Positions 25,701-33,713 of a stretch of DNA of 64,000 nt are shown piece by piece; position 1 is the first letter of the stretch; each line of letters opens with the position of its first letter. This DNA is from Prevotella sp. (GTDB lineage: Bacteria > Bacteroidota > Bacteroidia > Bacteroidales > Bacteroidaceae). Under the pieces are notes generated by a model. It was not told the origin of the DNA. It worked only from the letters and a program-made list of their open reading frames with translations, and searched no databases. The position numbers and the translations under genes were made by a program. The stretch covers positions 1 to 64,000 of the forward strand of contig JAFRRN010000053.1 of assembly GCA_017428055.1 (NCBI GenBank), in the 5' to 3' direction.

Positions 25701-26062
25701 TTCTCATAGCCGTTCCAACAATGTTGGCTTGCTACAGACAGGGTGCAAGAGTGCCGAAGCTCAAGGGTGGAAGCAGCGGGGGAAGAGAATCTATATATAG
25801 GAAAGGCGTTACTTGACGCTTTGTGCTTGACCTTCAGGAATCTGGCAGTTCCAAAATGTTCGTCAAACATCAAAGCAACAATGACGTCCATGGATATGTA
25901 GTATTCGATATGTGATATGCGGATAGCCATTATAGGCGAAGACGCAATCATGGTCGTTTAAATACATATCGGCGTGGGCTTCGGCGTTGCTCGTTTCGAC
26001 GAACAGGCAATGCCAGAGCCTCTGAAGGTGGGACGAGCAACAAGAGGACTCCCACGCTTCTT
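25701..26062 (+). ncRNA. Candidate structured RNA or leader, family unknown
   Basis: Starting just after the -7 box at 25688, the sequence can form many helices: TTCTC 25701-25705 with GAGAA 25785-25789, the hairpin CCAACAATGTTGG 25715-25727, AAAGGCGT 25802-25809 with ACGCTTT 25816-25822, CGATATG 25906-25912 with CATATCG 25965-25971, and a final nested stem GCGTGGG/CCCACGC (25972-25978, 26051-26057) around GTTGCTCGT/ACGAGCAAC (25986-25994, 26033-26041), followed by TTCTTTTT. The end looks like a terminator. It could be a free small RNA or a leader that controls the LytTR gene by attenuation. It does not match tmRNA or RNase P RNA signatures; the segment GGAAGCAGC at 25769-25777 is shared with SRP RNA but the expected apical helix is absent. 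Confidence 0.5.
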
Positions 26063-26140
26063 TTTATGTATGGTTTTAACTCATCCATTTAAAACGCCTG
26101 ATAGGGAGTTGATGGCATAAAAAAGGAAGTATTACCCTAT

Positions 26141-26518
26141 ATGGCAAAACTGTACTTGAGTAACAGAGACTCTTTACTCTGTATAGACTTGGAGTCTATT
26201 GCATTGTTGAAAGCAGAAGGGAATTATACAAGGTTGTATTACATCAATCAACATGACACTTTGCTGGCATACGGCATAGGTTATCTATTTGAGGTGTTGA
26301 GTAAGATGAGTCCTGGCAATTATCATTTCGTCAGGTTAGGCAGGAGCATCATTATCAACCACACTTACCTCCAGAAGATTGACCTCCAGAAGCAAATCCT
26401 TGAATTGGCAAACCAAGGGAAGGATAAGGTCCGTATTTCTATACCTAAGAATGTGTTGCGTAGTTACAAGACTACTGTGGAAAAGAGTGTTGTCATCAAG
26501 AAGAACGGGCACAATTAA
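26141..26518 (+). CDS. LytTR-domain DNA-binding protein
   Basis: A 125-residue stand-alone LytTR domain, normally the DNA-binding output of two-component regulators. Recognised by IALLKAEGNYTRLYYI (the conserved 'EAxGNYxxxY' block) and by NYHFVRLGRSIIINHTYLQK, equivalent to the conserved 'F.RiHRS.lVNl.yI' block. No receiver domain is present, so activity would be controlled by amount, a partner or phosphorylation by the kinase of the cluster. It is the first gene of the signalling/DGR cluster and lies 6 bp before the FHA gene. It is the best candidate for its transcriptional regulator. Confidence 0.85.
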   Translation: MAKLYLSNRDSLLCIDLESIALLKAEGNYTRLYYINQHDTLLAYGIGYLFEVLSKMSPGNYHFVRLGRSIIINHTYLQKIDLQKQILELANQGKDKVRISIPKNVLRSYKTTVEKSVVIKKNGHN

Positions 26519-26523
26519 GCAAG

Positions 26524-27168
26524 ATGGCTATGAATATAATAATAGGTCGCGGTGGACAGCAATGGTTCCCGATTAGGGGAAGGAATGTCAGCGAGGAACA
26601 TGCTGAAATAGAGATTGATGAGGAAACGGGCGTGTGGATGTTGCGGGATTTGAACTCTACGAACGGAACGTTTGTCCGAGAAGAGGAGACGGGCGAGTTC
26701 CGTCGTGTCTCTTGTGTGAGGATAAATCCTCTCACCTTTGTGTGCTTAGGCTCCGACAATGATAAGGGATGTTGCTTCTATGCACGGCAAATCGAACACC
26801 CCGGTAATTTTAATGAAGAAATACGCTACCTGAAGAAGAAAGACAGTGAGTTTGCGAAAAAAATATCCAAAGCGAAGAAGAATACCACCATTATAAGCAA
26901 TGTGAGCTGGGTGTTGACATTGCTTGTCATAGGATTCTCCCTTGTTTTTTCCGCGAATGAAGGTAACTTGAATGTTGGCAGCTTACGTTATTTGTTGGTA
27001 TTGGCAGTACCACCCTTGACGAAATTATTGACCCACGTGTTTGATACAAGGAAGAAGATAGAGGCGAGAAGGGAACTCTTTAGCCATTGCCCCAACCCCG
27101 AATGTAATTACAAGCTTCGGCACCAGGACATCGAAAACGCCGAATGCCCTCATTGCCACAAGATTTGA
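26524..27168 (+). CDS. FHA-domain membrane protein with zinc ribbon
   Basis: A 214-residue protein. Residues 5-80 are an FHA phosphothreonine-binding domain: IIIGRGGQQWFPI, then NVSEEHAEIEI (Ser, His) and LRDLNSTNGTFV, all hallmark positions. Two hydrophobic segments follow (about residues 125-145 and 152-170), and a C-terminal zinc ribbon with CPNPEC and CPHCHK. It should sit in the inner membrane with the FHA domain in the cytoplasm, where it can bind proteins phosphorylated by the cluster kinase (32267-33712). It directly follows the LytTR gene. The ligand is unknown. Confidence 0.85.
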   Translation: MAMNIIIGRGGQQWFPIRGRNVSEEHAEIEIDEETGVWMLRDLNSTNGTFVREEETGEFRRVSCVRINPLTFVCLGSDNDKGCCFYARQIEHPGNFNEEIRYLKKKDSEFAKKISKAKKNTTIISNVSWVLTLLVIGFSLVFSANEGNLNVGSLRYLLVLAVPPLTKLLTHVFDTRKKIEARRELFSHCPNPECNYKLRHQDIENAECPHCHKI

Positions 27169-27307
27169 AACAGGTCTTCTCCATACGGCATGGGGCGTAT
27201 TAGGTGGGAAATGGGGTTTCGTCATGTGTTGTGTGGGGTTTCGTCAAAGATGTTTGGCTCTTCATCCTATATGCTGGAAAAAGTTAGGAAATAGTATTGA
27301 AATGGCT

Positions 27308-27316
27308 TAATTTTGC
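27308..27316 (+). promoter_or_regulatory. Promoter -7 element of the caspase-like gene
   Basis: TAATTTTGC matches TAnnTTTGC, 44 bp before the start. The following bases (TTTTGCACTCA) recur at 28097-28107 in front of the next gene, so both may be started by similar promoters. Confidence 0.6.
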
Positions 27317-27360
27317 ACTCACAATCTCAGTAATTATCATTCATATAAACCATTTGGATT

Positions 27361-28086
27361 ATGAAAAAACTATTTCTATTAGCAATGATGCTCATCTCCC
27401 TTTTGGGAGTTCAAGCGCAGAGAACTTATGCTTTGGTGTGTGGAGTGTCACAGTATGATGACCCCACCGGGCAGTGTGTTGACCTAAACTATCCCGCCAA
27501 GGGGGTCAAGATGATGAAGAATGTCTTTCAGAAAGCAGGATTTGTTACTTCTGTCCTGACAAGTAGGCACGTTACGGAAGAGAATGTCATGGACAGGCTG
27601 AATGCTATCGTACAGATTGCCCAACCCAATGACAAGATCATCTTTCAGTTCATCGGACATGGAAGCACAGGAAAGATCCATCTCTATCAGGGGCTTCCTT
27701 TCTACTACTCGAAACTGATGTCAACACTGTCGAAAGCTCGGACAGACAAGGTGTTTTGCATCATCGATGCCTGTCAGTCGGGCAGTGCCATCGGCGTGGC
27801 GAAAGAGTTGAAAGAGGGTCACCAGGCTTTTTTGATGGCATGTAAAGCCGAGGAATACACGATGGAGACATCTGTCATAGCCAGCCCTGTCTTTACTATG
27901 TCATTGTCGAAGGGTCTGCGAGGGCGTGCCGATATTAACGGCGACCGAAAGGTAACGTTAATGGAACTGTTCCGATACGTTCATAGCGACTTGGGCAATA
28001 GGGGGAGGTCATTTGGTATACAATTACATCCCCAGTTGTTAGGAAACGGTCAATTGTTTGAGACGGTCTTAGTGGAACTCAAGTGA
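27361..28086 (+). CDS. Secreted caspase-like (C14) cysteine protease
   Basis: A 241-residue caspase-fold protein. Residues 1-20 are a signal peptide (LFLLAMMLISLLGVQAQ). The core starts RTYALVCGVSQYDDP (typical start of bacterial metacaspase-like domains), with the catalytic His in IIFQFIGHGSTGKI and the catalytic Cys in VFCIIDACQSGSA. An EF-hand-like DINGDRKVTLMELFRYV lies near the C-terminus, suggesting calcium binding. It is short and has no fused sensor domain, so regulation must come from other proteins of the cluster. The signal peptide places it in the periplasm or outside, unlike the cytoplasmic kinase and phosphatase. Role as effector is inferred. Confidence 0.86.
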   Translation: MKKLFLLAMMLISLLGVQAQRTYALVCGVSQYDDPTGQCVDLNYPAKGVKMMKNVFQKAGFVTSVLTSRHVTEENVMDRLNAIVQIAQPNDKIIFQFIGHGSTGKIHLYQGLPFYYSKLMSTLSKARTDKVFCIIDACQSGSAIGVAKELKEGHQAFLMACKAEEYTMETSVIASPVFTMSLSKGLRGRADINGDRKVTLMELFRYVHSDLGNRGRSFGIQLHPQLLGNGQLFETVLVELK

Positions 28087-28133
28087 TTATCTGTTATTTT
28101 GCACTCATAATAATCATCATAAATAATACTGTC

Positions 28134-29255
28134 ATGGAAACGAAACCTATAGATTCAAAGCAAGAAAAGAAGAGAGTGTTGTTTACACGTGGAAACAAGA
28201 AAGTGTCTTTCTCTCATGTTGGCACAACAGTGGTGGGGTCAGCTATTGGAGCTACCATCAGTAGGATAATACCTATTGATACGGCTCGTGATTCAAAGCC
28301 TACACCCGAACCGACTCCAGAGCCTAAACCAACTCCCGAGCCAACCCCTAATCCCAAACCAACCCCTGAACCAACCAATTCTCCCGAACCAACTCCAACC
28401 CCTGAACCTTCTCCAGATCCTGTTGCCAAATCGGAGCCAACTCAAGAACCGTCTGTAGAAAACCCCCATCAAGAAGAAATTGATGAAATTGCAGAGGCAT
28501 TGGTGAGGGATACGAAAATTGATGCGAGGGATGCAGCGGAGGTGGATGGCTTGTTGCATTTTACAGACCGCGTCACCATCAACTTGCCGAATGGCTTGGA
28601 AGCCGATGGCTTTGTCTTCAATCTTGGCGGAGAGGACTTGGTGTTGGCGGATTTGGATGGTGATGGTGTCTATGACAATGTGTTGGCGCATGTTGACGGT
28701 GTGCTTACCGATGTTGAGATTCCCTTGATAGGGGACGACGGGATGATTGTTACCACCTTGAATCAATTTATTGCCCAGCATCGGCTGACGGAGAGCGATG
28801 TGGAACAGATTGTGAATGCGACAGGAGGAGATGTCAACTTGACGATTACCGACATTGAGCGTCGCCAAATAGAGGCTGATGATGCCCATAATGATATTCA
28901 TGGGACTGACCGGGAAGATGGTGCCACCCCAGAGACGGACAAGGGAGATACGGCTCAATTGTCGCCAGAGGAAGAAAAGACGCTATTGGATGACATACTG
29001 GGAAGGAATGATAATCCCGTCCAAGGGCAGCCCGCCCCCCTCTCCCCAGAGGAAATAGAGATTCTGCGAAAGAGCATCCTTGGTGGTGATGTGTCGCAGA
29101 ACGACCTCACGCAGCTTTCCTCAGAGGATATTGAAACGTTGCAAAACAGCGTCTATGGAGAGAACGATGATTTGGGATTCTTCGACACCCAACAGACGGA
29201 TGATGTCTATGGTGGCGACGAGGATATCCTTTTTGACATGGATGGATTGGTGTAG
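28134..29255 (+). CDS. Pro-rich repeat protein of unknown function
   Basis: From ATG 28134 (METKPIDSKQEKKRV) the product has 373 residues. A weakly hydrophobic stretch (VGTTVVGSAIGATISRIIPI) follows the basic N-terminus and may anchor it. A Pro/Glu/Thr repeat (PTPEPTPEPKPTPEPTPNPK and on, about residues 57-105) forms an extended stalk. The rest is acidic, with a calcium-loop-like DLDGDGVYDNVLAHVDG and duplicated motifs near the end: LSPEEEKTLLDDILGRND, LSPEEIEILRKSILGGD and LSSEDIETLQNSVYGEND, a threefold repeat. No known domain recognised. Upstream ATG at 28083 overlaps the caspase gene and is less likely. The threefold acidic repeats could be docking or phosphorylation sites. Confidence 0.7.
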   Translation: METKPIDSKQEKKRVLFTRGNKKVSFSHVGTTVVGSAIGATISRIIPIDTARDSKPTPEPTPEPKPTPEPTPNPKPTPEPTNSPEPTPTPEPSPDPVAKSEPTQEPSVENPHQEEIDEIAEALVRDTKIDARDAAEVDGLLHFTDRVTINLPNGLEADGFVFNLGGEDLVLADLDGDGVYDNVLAHVDGVLTDVEIPLIGDDGMIVTTLNQFIAQHRLTESDVEQIVNATGGDVNLTITDIERRQIEADDAHNDIHGTDREDGATPETDKGDTAQLSPEEEKTLLDDILGRNDNPVQGQPAPLSPEEIEILRKSILGGDVSQNDLTQLSSEDIETLQNSVYGENDDLGFFDTQQTDDVYGGDEDILFDMDGLV

Positions 29256-29260
29256 AGGGA

Positions 29261-29842
29261 ATGAATATGGATGATGTTAAACATCTTGGCGAGGTGAAAC
29301 ATGTCAAAGACCGCATGTACTCCGTGAAGTCAACAGCTCGCGTGGGTTGCACATACACCTTGACTTGTCCTGTATGTGGGAAAACCCTGACCACTACCCC
29401 TTCTGAAGAAGGAGTGAAGCATGTCAGTTGTGACACCGACTCGTGTGGTGTCGTGATAGGTTACAAGGCAATTAGGGTTACAGGGGTTAATGTCGTGTCC
29501 CCACAATCCAAGAATGGGATGTTGGAATGGGGTGGTATCATTTCCCGAAATAGGTATGTCTTGCGCTTAGGCAAGAATGTCGTGGGTCGGAAGGACAAGG
29601 ATATGCCGAGCGATGTGGAGATAGACGATCCCGATGCCTATGTCAGCCGCCAGTCTTTTGAAATCTTTGTCTGTGTGGATGATGAAGGGGGTTACAGGTT
29701 CATCCTGTCAGTTAAGCGTTTGACCAACCCCTTGTACTTGAATGGCAACCAGAAGATTGTAGGCGAGTCGATGGACTTGAAGTTTGGCGACGTGATACAG
29801 GTGGGTAGTGTCAAGTTGAAACTTAAGGAAAGTAAAAAATGA
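29261..29842 (+). CDS. Zinc-ribbon and FHA-domain protein
   Basis: A 193-residue protein with an N-terminal zinc-ribbon-like part (TLTCPVCGKTLTTTPSEEG followed by HVSCDTDSCG) and a C-terminal FHA domain: LRLGKNVVGRKDKD, then VEIDDPDAYVSRQSFEI (Ser-Arg) and LKFGDVIQVGSVKLKL. It lacks the membrane segments of the other FHA protein at 26524-27168, so it is probably the soluble phosphothreonine reader. The domain order is reversed compared with that protein. It overlaps the phosphatase start by 4 bp (ATGA), so the two are coupled. Confidence 0.83.
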   Translation: MNMDDVKHLGEVKHVKDRMYSVKSTARVGCTYTLTCPVCGKTLTTTPSEEGVKHVSCDTDSCGVVIGYKAIRVTGVNVVSPQSKNGMLEWGGIISRNRYVLRLGKNVVGRKDKDMPSDVEIDDPDAYVSRQSFEIFVCVDDEGGYRFILSVKRLTNPLYLNGNQKIVGESMDLKFGDVIQVGSVKLKLKESKK

Positions 29843-30708
29843 AAGTAGAAATCAGGCATTCATACTCCTTCCATCAACTTGGCAAACGCCAAAACCAGGA
29901 GGACAACCGCTTTCCCGATAGAGATAGCATCGATGGCGACCAGCGTTTCTTCGTCGTGTGTGATGGAGTTGGCGGAAACAGCCATGGCGAGCTTGCCAGC
30001 GAGGTGGTCTGTGATGCCATTGGTAGGAAATTGGCGGGATATGAACTTGATGAGGTTTTTGACGATTCCGATTTAAGTGATGTTCTGAACCATGCTTACG
30101 ATGCTTTGGATGAGATTGCCAACAGGCAAAATGCTGACATGGGAACGACTCTGACTTTGGCGGTGTTTGACAGCTGTGGAGCGGTGTTGGCGCATATAGG
30201 CGACAGCAGGATTTACCAACTGCGTCCCGGTACTGGGATTATGTATCGCTCGGAGGATCATTCATTGGTCAATGAGATGGTCAAGGCTGAAATCATTACA
30301 GCGGAGACCGCTGCCCATCATCCGCAACGCCATGTGATCAGTCGGGCAATGTCCCCTTCTTCCGCAGGGCGAGGGCGCTGCGCAGCTACCGTCGCCCATG
30401 TTGCGGATATCATGGAGGGTGATGTGTTCCTGTTGTGCAGCGACGGTGTGACAGACCTCTTGACAGACACGGAACTTGCAGAACAGCTTCTTCAACGTGT
30501 TCCCTTGCGGGATCGTGTTTCCCAGTTGGCTCGTGTATGTGCCGACAGCGATGACAACAACACATGTATAGCCGTAGAGATTGGGTCTACAAGAAGTGGT
30601 GGCAAGAGCCAAACAACCATCTCCCAAGTGACTCCCGAATCGTCTCATGCCCATTCATGGTGGGAGAAAATATTGATAGCTTTAAATTTTAAAAAACAAG
30701 AACAATGA
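29839..30708 (+). CDS. PP2C-family protein phosphatase
   Basis: A 289-residue metal-dependent Ser/Thr phosphatase of the bacterial PP2C (Stp1/PrpC) type. Motifs in order: GKRQNQEDNRF, FFVVCDGVGGNSHGELAS (metal-binding Asp-Gly), MGTTLTLAVF, AHIGDSRIYQLRPG, FLLCSDGVTDLLTD and DSDDNNTCIAVEI (metal-binding Asp-Asn). About 35 extra residues at the C-terminus are not part of the core and end in a basic tail. It should reverse phosphorylation by the kinase encoded two genes downstream. Stop and next start overlap (ATGA). Confidence 0.92.
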   Translation: MKVEIRHSYSFHQLGKRQNQEDNRFPDRDSIDGDQRFFVVCDGVGGNSHGELASEVVCDAIGRKLAGYELDEVFDDSDLSDVLNHAYDALDEIANRQNADMGTTLTLAVFDSCGAVLAHIGDSRIYQLRPGTGIMYRSEDHSLVNEMVKAEIITAETAAHHPQRHVISRAMSPSSAGRGRCAATVAHVADIMEGDVFLLCSDGVTDLLTDTELAEQLLQRVPLRDRVSQLARVCADSDDNNTCIAVEIGSTRSGGKSQTTISQVTPESSHAHSWWEKILIALNFKKQEQ

Positions 30709-32264
30709 AAAAGTATATAACAATCATGATTGTGGCTTTGACCTATACCTTTGCTTTATGCAATGCCTGCATGGCTAAAGATACCGTCAAGCCGAAGACT
30801 GTCAGCAAGGTGGACTCTGTCGCTATGTTGATCCAGAGGGCAGACTCTGGCAATGCCGTAGCGCAAAACTTACTTGGCTATTGGTACTATGTAGGGAAGA
30901 ATGTGAAAAAAGATTACCAAAAGGCCGCCAATTGGTGGGCGAAAGCCGCCAAGCAGGAGAATGCCCATGGTGTGGGCAACTTGGCGATGTGTTACCAATT
31001 GGGACATGGCATCAAGGCAGACTCCGTTATGGCTATGAAGCTCTATCTGAAAGCTATCGAACTGGGTAACAAGGACATCATACCCAAGCATGAACGAGCC
31101 ATCGCCAAGGATAGGGGAAACCTCTTCAGCACCCGGCTGCTTTACCATTGTTATGAGCGTGGAATTGGCGTGAAGGCAGACCCTAAGAAAGCGGAGAAGC
31201 TCTATGAGGTACTCGCAGAAAAAGGGGATGCAGATAGGCAATTCAATCTGGCATTGGACTACATCAACAAGCAACAATATGAGAAAGCAATCCCTTGGCT
31301 CAAGAGAGCCATGCAGAAAGGGCATGTCGGTGCCACATTCTATATGGGCAAGCTGACATTCCAAGGAACGGGTGTGGCGCAAGACAAGAAGCAAGGCATC
31401 GCATGGATGGAGAAAGCCGCAGAGACGCAATTCCCTGGGGCATGTCTGGAACTTGGGAAGATTTACTTGAAAGGCGATGGCGTGGAAGCCAATGCCCCAA
31501 AAGGTGCCGAATACCTGAAACAAACGGCGGGTGTCAGCAGCGAGGCGGGTTGGCTCTTGGGGCTTTGCTACCTAAAAGGGGAGGGCGTGGCGCAGGACTA
31601 TCATTTTGCCGCGCAATGGATAGCGGAATATGTAGGGAGCCACAAAAAGGAGTTTAACCAGTTGTTTGAGGACGGCAATAAAGATGAGGCTTTCTCACAG
31701 TATCTTTGGGGATTGAAACATTATTATATATATAAGGATTACGACAAGGCGGTGGAAAGTTTCTCGAAGGTGTCGAAGGCGAAACATCAGGAGGGAACGA
31801 TGATGACAGCCCTTTGCCTCGCCCAAAAGGAATATAGGAAGCATCATGCCAAGAAAGCGTTTAAGCTGATGGAGAAAGCCGCCAAGGCTGTTCCTGCCGC
31901 CCAATACCATTTGGCAATGATGTATGGGAAGGGCGAAGGAGTGAAAAGGGATCAGCAGAAGTCCTTGGAACTCCTGCAAAAAGCCGCCGATGGGGGTGTG
32001 GCGGAAGCGCAATGCGCCCTTGGCGACAAGTATATGGCGGGCGACATCGTGGCGCGTGACTATGTGAAGGCGGCCAAACTGTACCTTGCCGCAGAATCCC
32101 AAAGACAACTTTCGGAGAAAGCTGCCAAGGGATTGGCGGAGTGTTATAAGAAACACGTGTTGGCTCTTCCTGACTTGGATAATGCCAATGCCCGTGTGGA
32201 GAAACTGAACAAGCACAAGTCGAACAGCAGATTGGCAGACTTGCTGAAAATCATGGAGAAGTGA
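30705..32264 (+). CDS. Sel1-repeat secreted protein
   Basis: A 519-residue protein with an N-terminal signal peptide (IMIVALTYTFALCNACMA) followed by about eleven Sel1-like repeats (for example GNAVAQNLLGYWYYVGKNVK, KQEN-AHGVGNLAMCYQLGHGI, GATFYMGKLTFQGTGVAQDK). Sel1 repeats form a solenoid for protein-protein contacts. With its export signal it would be a periplasmic scaffold. Its gene overlaps PP2C by 4 bp and the kinase by 4 bp, which fixes it in the operon. Which partner it binds is unknown; the caspase-like and FGE-fold proteins are the exported candidates in this cluster. Confidence 0.88.
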   Translation: MKKYITIMIVALTYTFALCNACMAKDTVKPKTVSKVDSVAMLIQRADSGNAVAQNLLGYWYYVGKNVKKDYQKAANWWAKAAKQENAHGVGNLAMCYQLGHGIKADSVMAMKLYLKAIELGNKDIIPKHERAIAKDRGNLFSTRLLYHCYERGIGVKADPKKAEKLYEVLAEKGDADRQFNLALDYINKQQYEKAIPWLKRAMQKGHVGATFYMGKLTFQGTGVAQDKKQGIAWMEKAAETQFPGACLELGKIYLKGDGVEANAPKGAEYLKQTAGVSSEAGWLLGLCYLKGEGVAQDYHFAAQWIAEYVGSHKKEFNQLFEDGNKDEAFSQYLWGLKHYYIYKDYDKAVESFSKVSKAKHQEGTMMTALCLAQKEYRKHHAKKAFKLMEKAAKAVPAAQYHLAMMYGKGEGVKRDQQKSLELLQKAADGGVAEAQCALGDKYMAGDIVARDYVKAAKLYLAAESQRQLSEKAAKGLAECYKKHVLALPDLDNANARVEKLNKHKSNSRLADLLKIMEK

Positions 32265-32266
32265 CG

Positions 32267-33712
32267 ATGAAACTGAAAGAAGGCAAATATACAATCAAAG
32301 AGAAGTTGGGGCAAGGTGGGTTTGGCATCACCTACCTTGCCACGACACTTGCGGAGGTGAAAGGCAAGGTCAATGGGAAGAATAAGAAGATGTACGCCAA
32401 GGCGCAAGTCGTCGTGAAGGAGTTTTTCATGAGCGATTATTGTAAGCACGGGGAGGACAACCAGTCGGTACTTGTCAACTCCGAGGGAAAGACTGAACTG
32501 GTGGAGGCTTATAGGAATAAGTTCAAGAAAGAAGCATGGAAGTTGGCAAAGATGGATCACCCGAACATCGTGAAGGTCACCGATGTCATAGAAGACGAGA
32601 ACAATACCAGCTATTACGTGATGAGTTTCCTCGTTGGCGGGACACTTTACAAACTTGTCAGACCAGATGACAAAACCGTCCAGCCCCTCTCGGAGGGCAA
32701 GGCCGTGAAGTATGTCAAGCAGATCGCCGACGCGCTGGGCTATATGCACAAAAGGATGATGTGCCACTTTGACGTCACACCCAATAATATCATGCTTGAC
32801 GACGAGGGCAATGCGGTGCTCATTGACTTTGGCATGGCAACGAATTACTCCAAGAATGGCAAGAAGATGAGCACGGTGCGGGTAGGTGAAACCGTAGGCT
32901 ATGCGCCGTTGGAACAGCACACCGCCACCCTCGACACTTTCTCGCCGCAAACGGACATCTATGCGCTTGGGGCGACGCTGTATTTCCTCCTGACGGGGCA
33001 TAGCCCCAACGCTGCCACTTTCGATATGGAAGCCGTACTCCCGAAAGGTCCTTGTGGCATGTCGGAGCATCTATGGACGGTCATTCAACGATGTATGCAA
33101 GCCAACCCGAAAGACAGACCCGCCAACATCGATGCCTTCATGCGGCTGATGGATGTGGATGTGAATGCTACCCGTCCCATGCCCCCTCATCTTTCCCCTT
33201 CAAGGAATAAAGTTGCCCTTTCCATCAAAAAGTTTTTGAGAGATGTCGTGTTGTGGGTCGTGGCAGGCTTGTCGATTTGGACGGTGAAACATTGTGATTC
33301 GGATAATACCCCAACACCAACACCTCCCGAGCCTGTGGTTGTGGATACTGTCATCGTTAATAATATGCAAATAAAGGATTCTATCGGAAACTTGCTATAT
33401 ACATATTCAGGGGAAACTTTGGACAGCGTACCCAATGGGAAAGGAACGGCTATATATCCAGACAACGACCCAGATGGAAGAGTGAAATTTGAGGGGTACT
33501 TCAAAGGCGGGTGTAAAAATGATGGAACCCTCACATGGAGTAATGGGAATAAGTACGATGGGGCTTTTGTGAATGACTGTTTGAAGGAAGGTAAGTTTAC
33601 CCTGAAAGACGGCAGTTATTATCAAGGAACGTATGAGGACAACAAACCCTATAATGGAAAATGGTATAACAAAGACGGAAGCTTTGACGCTGATGTCGTA
33701 AACGGTCAATAA
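32267..33712 (+). CDS. Ser/Thr protein kinase with MORN repeats
   Basis: From ATG 32267 (MKLKEGKYTIKEKLGQGGFG) the product has 481 residues; a GTG two codons earlier overlaps the Sel1 stop and is also possible. Kinase domain, residues 1-290: Gly loop LGQGGFGITYLA, Lys in VVVKEFFM, catalytic loop HFDVTPNNIML and VLIDFGMA (DFG). The Arg of the usual HRD motif is Phe, making this a non-RD kinase. A long insert precedes the Lys. One membrane segment follows (about residues 325-345, VVLWVVAGLSIWTV), and the outer part has MORN repeats (GKGTAIYPDNDP, FEGYFKGGCKNDGTLTW, NGNKYDGAFVND). The kinase faces the cytoplasm and the MORN part the periplasm. Probably signals from outside to FHA readers. Confidence 0.88.
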   Translation: MKLKEGKYTIKEKLGQGGFGITYLATTLAEVKGKVNGKNKKMYAKAQVVVKEFFMSDYCKHGEDNQSVLVNSEGKTELVEAYRNKFKKEAWKLAKMDHPNIVKVTDVIEDENNTSYYVMSFLVGGTLYKLVRPDDKTVQPLSEGKAVKYVKQIADALGYMHKRMMCHFDVTPNNIMLDDEGNAVLIDFGMATNYSKNGKKMSTVRVGETVGYAPLEQHTATLDTFSPQTDIYALGATLYFLLTGHSPNAATFDMEAVLPKGPCGMSEHLWTVIQRCMQANPKDRPANIDAFMRLMDVDVNATRPMPPHLSPSRNKVALSIKKFLRDVVLWVVAGLSIWTVKHCDSDNTPTPTPPEPVVVDTVIVNNMQIKDSIGNLLYTYSGETLDSVPNGKGTAIYPDNDPDGRVKFEGYFKGGCKNDGTLTWSNGNKYDGAFVNDCLKEGKFTLKDGSYYQGTYEDNKPYNGKWYNKDGSFDADVVNGQ

Positions 33713-33713
33713 A

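Larger units (their letters stand above)
25215..26140. other. Gene-free region with repeats and candidate RNA
   Basis: 926 bp without a convincing gene. In order it holds a 153-bp element with 27-bp terminal inverted repeats, a 22-bp tandem array, a promoter and a long structured leader or RNA ending in a nested hairpin with T-run. These are listed separately. An open frame on the minus strand (25951-25637) crosses the promoter and is not believed. Confidence 0.7.

Noticed and set aside
25701-25800. SRP (4.5S) RNA, tmRNA or RNase P RNA
   Set aside because: Only GGAAGCAGC recalls SRP RNA and the CAGG strand does not pair through a normal apical loop. There is no tmRNA CCA end or tag, and no RNase P core sequences. 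Kept as unassigned.
25637-25951. 104-residue minus-strand gene
   Set aside because: It runs across the promoter and the structured RNA on the opposite strand and resembles no protein family.
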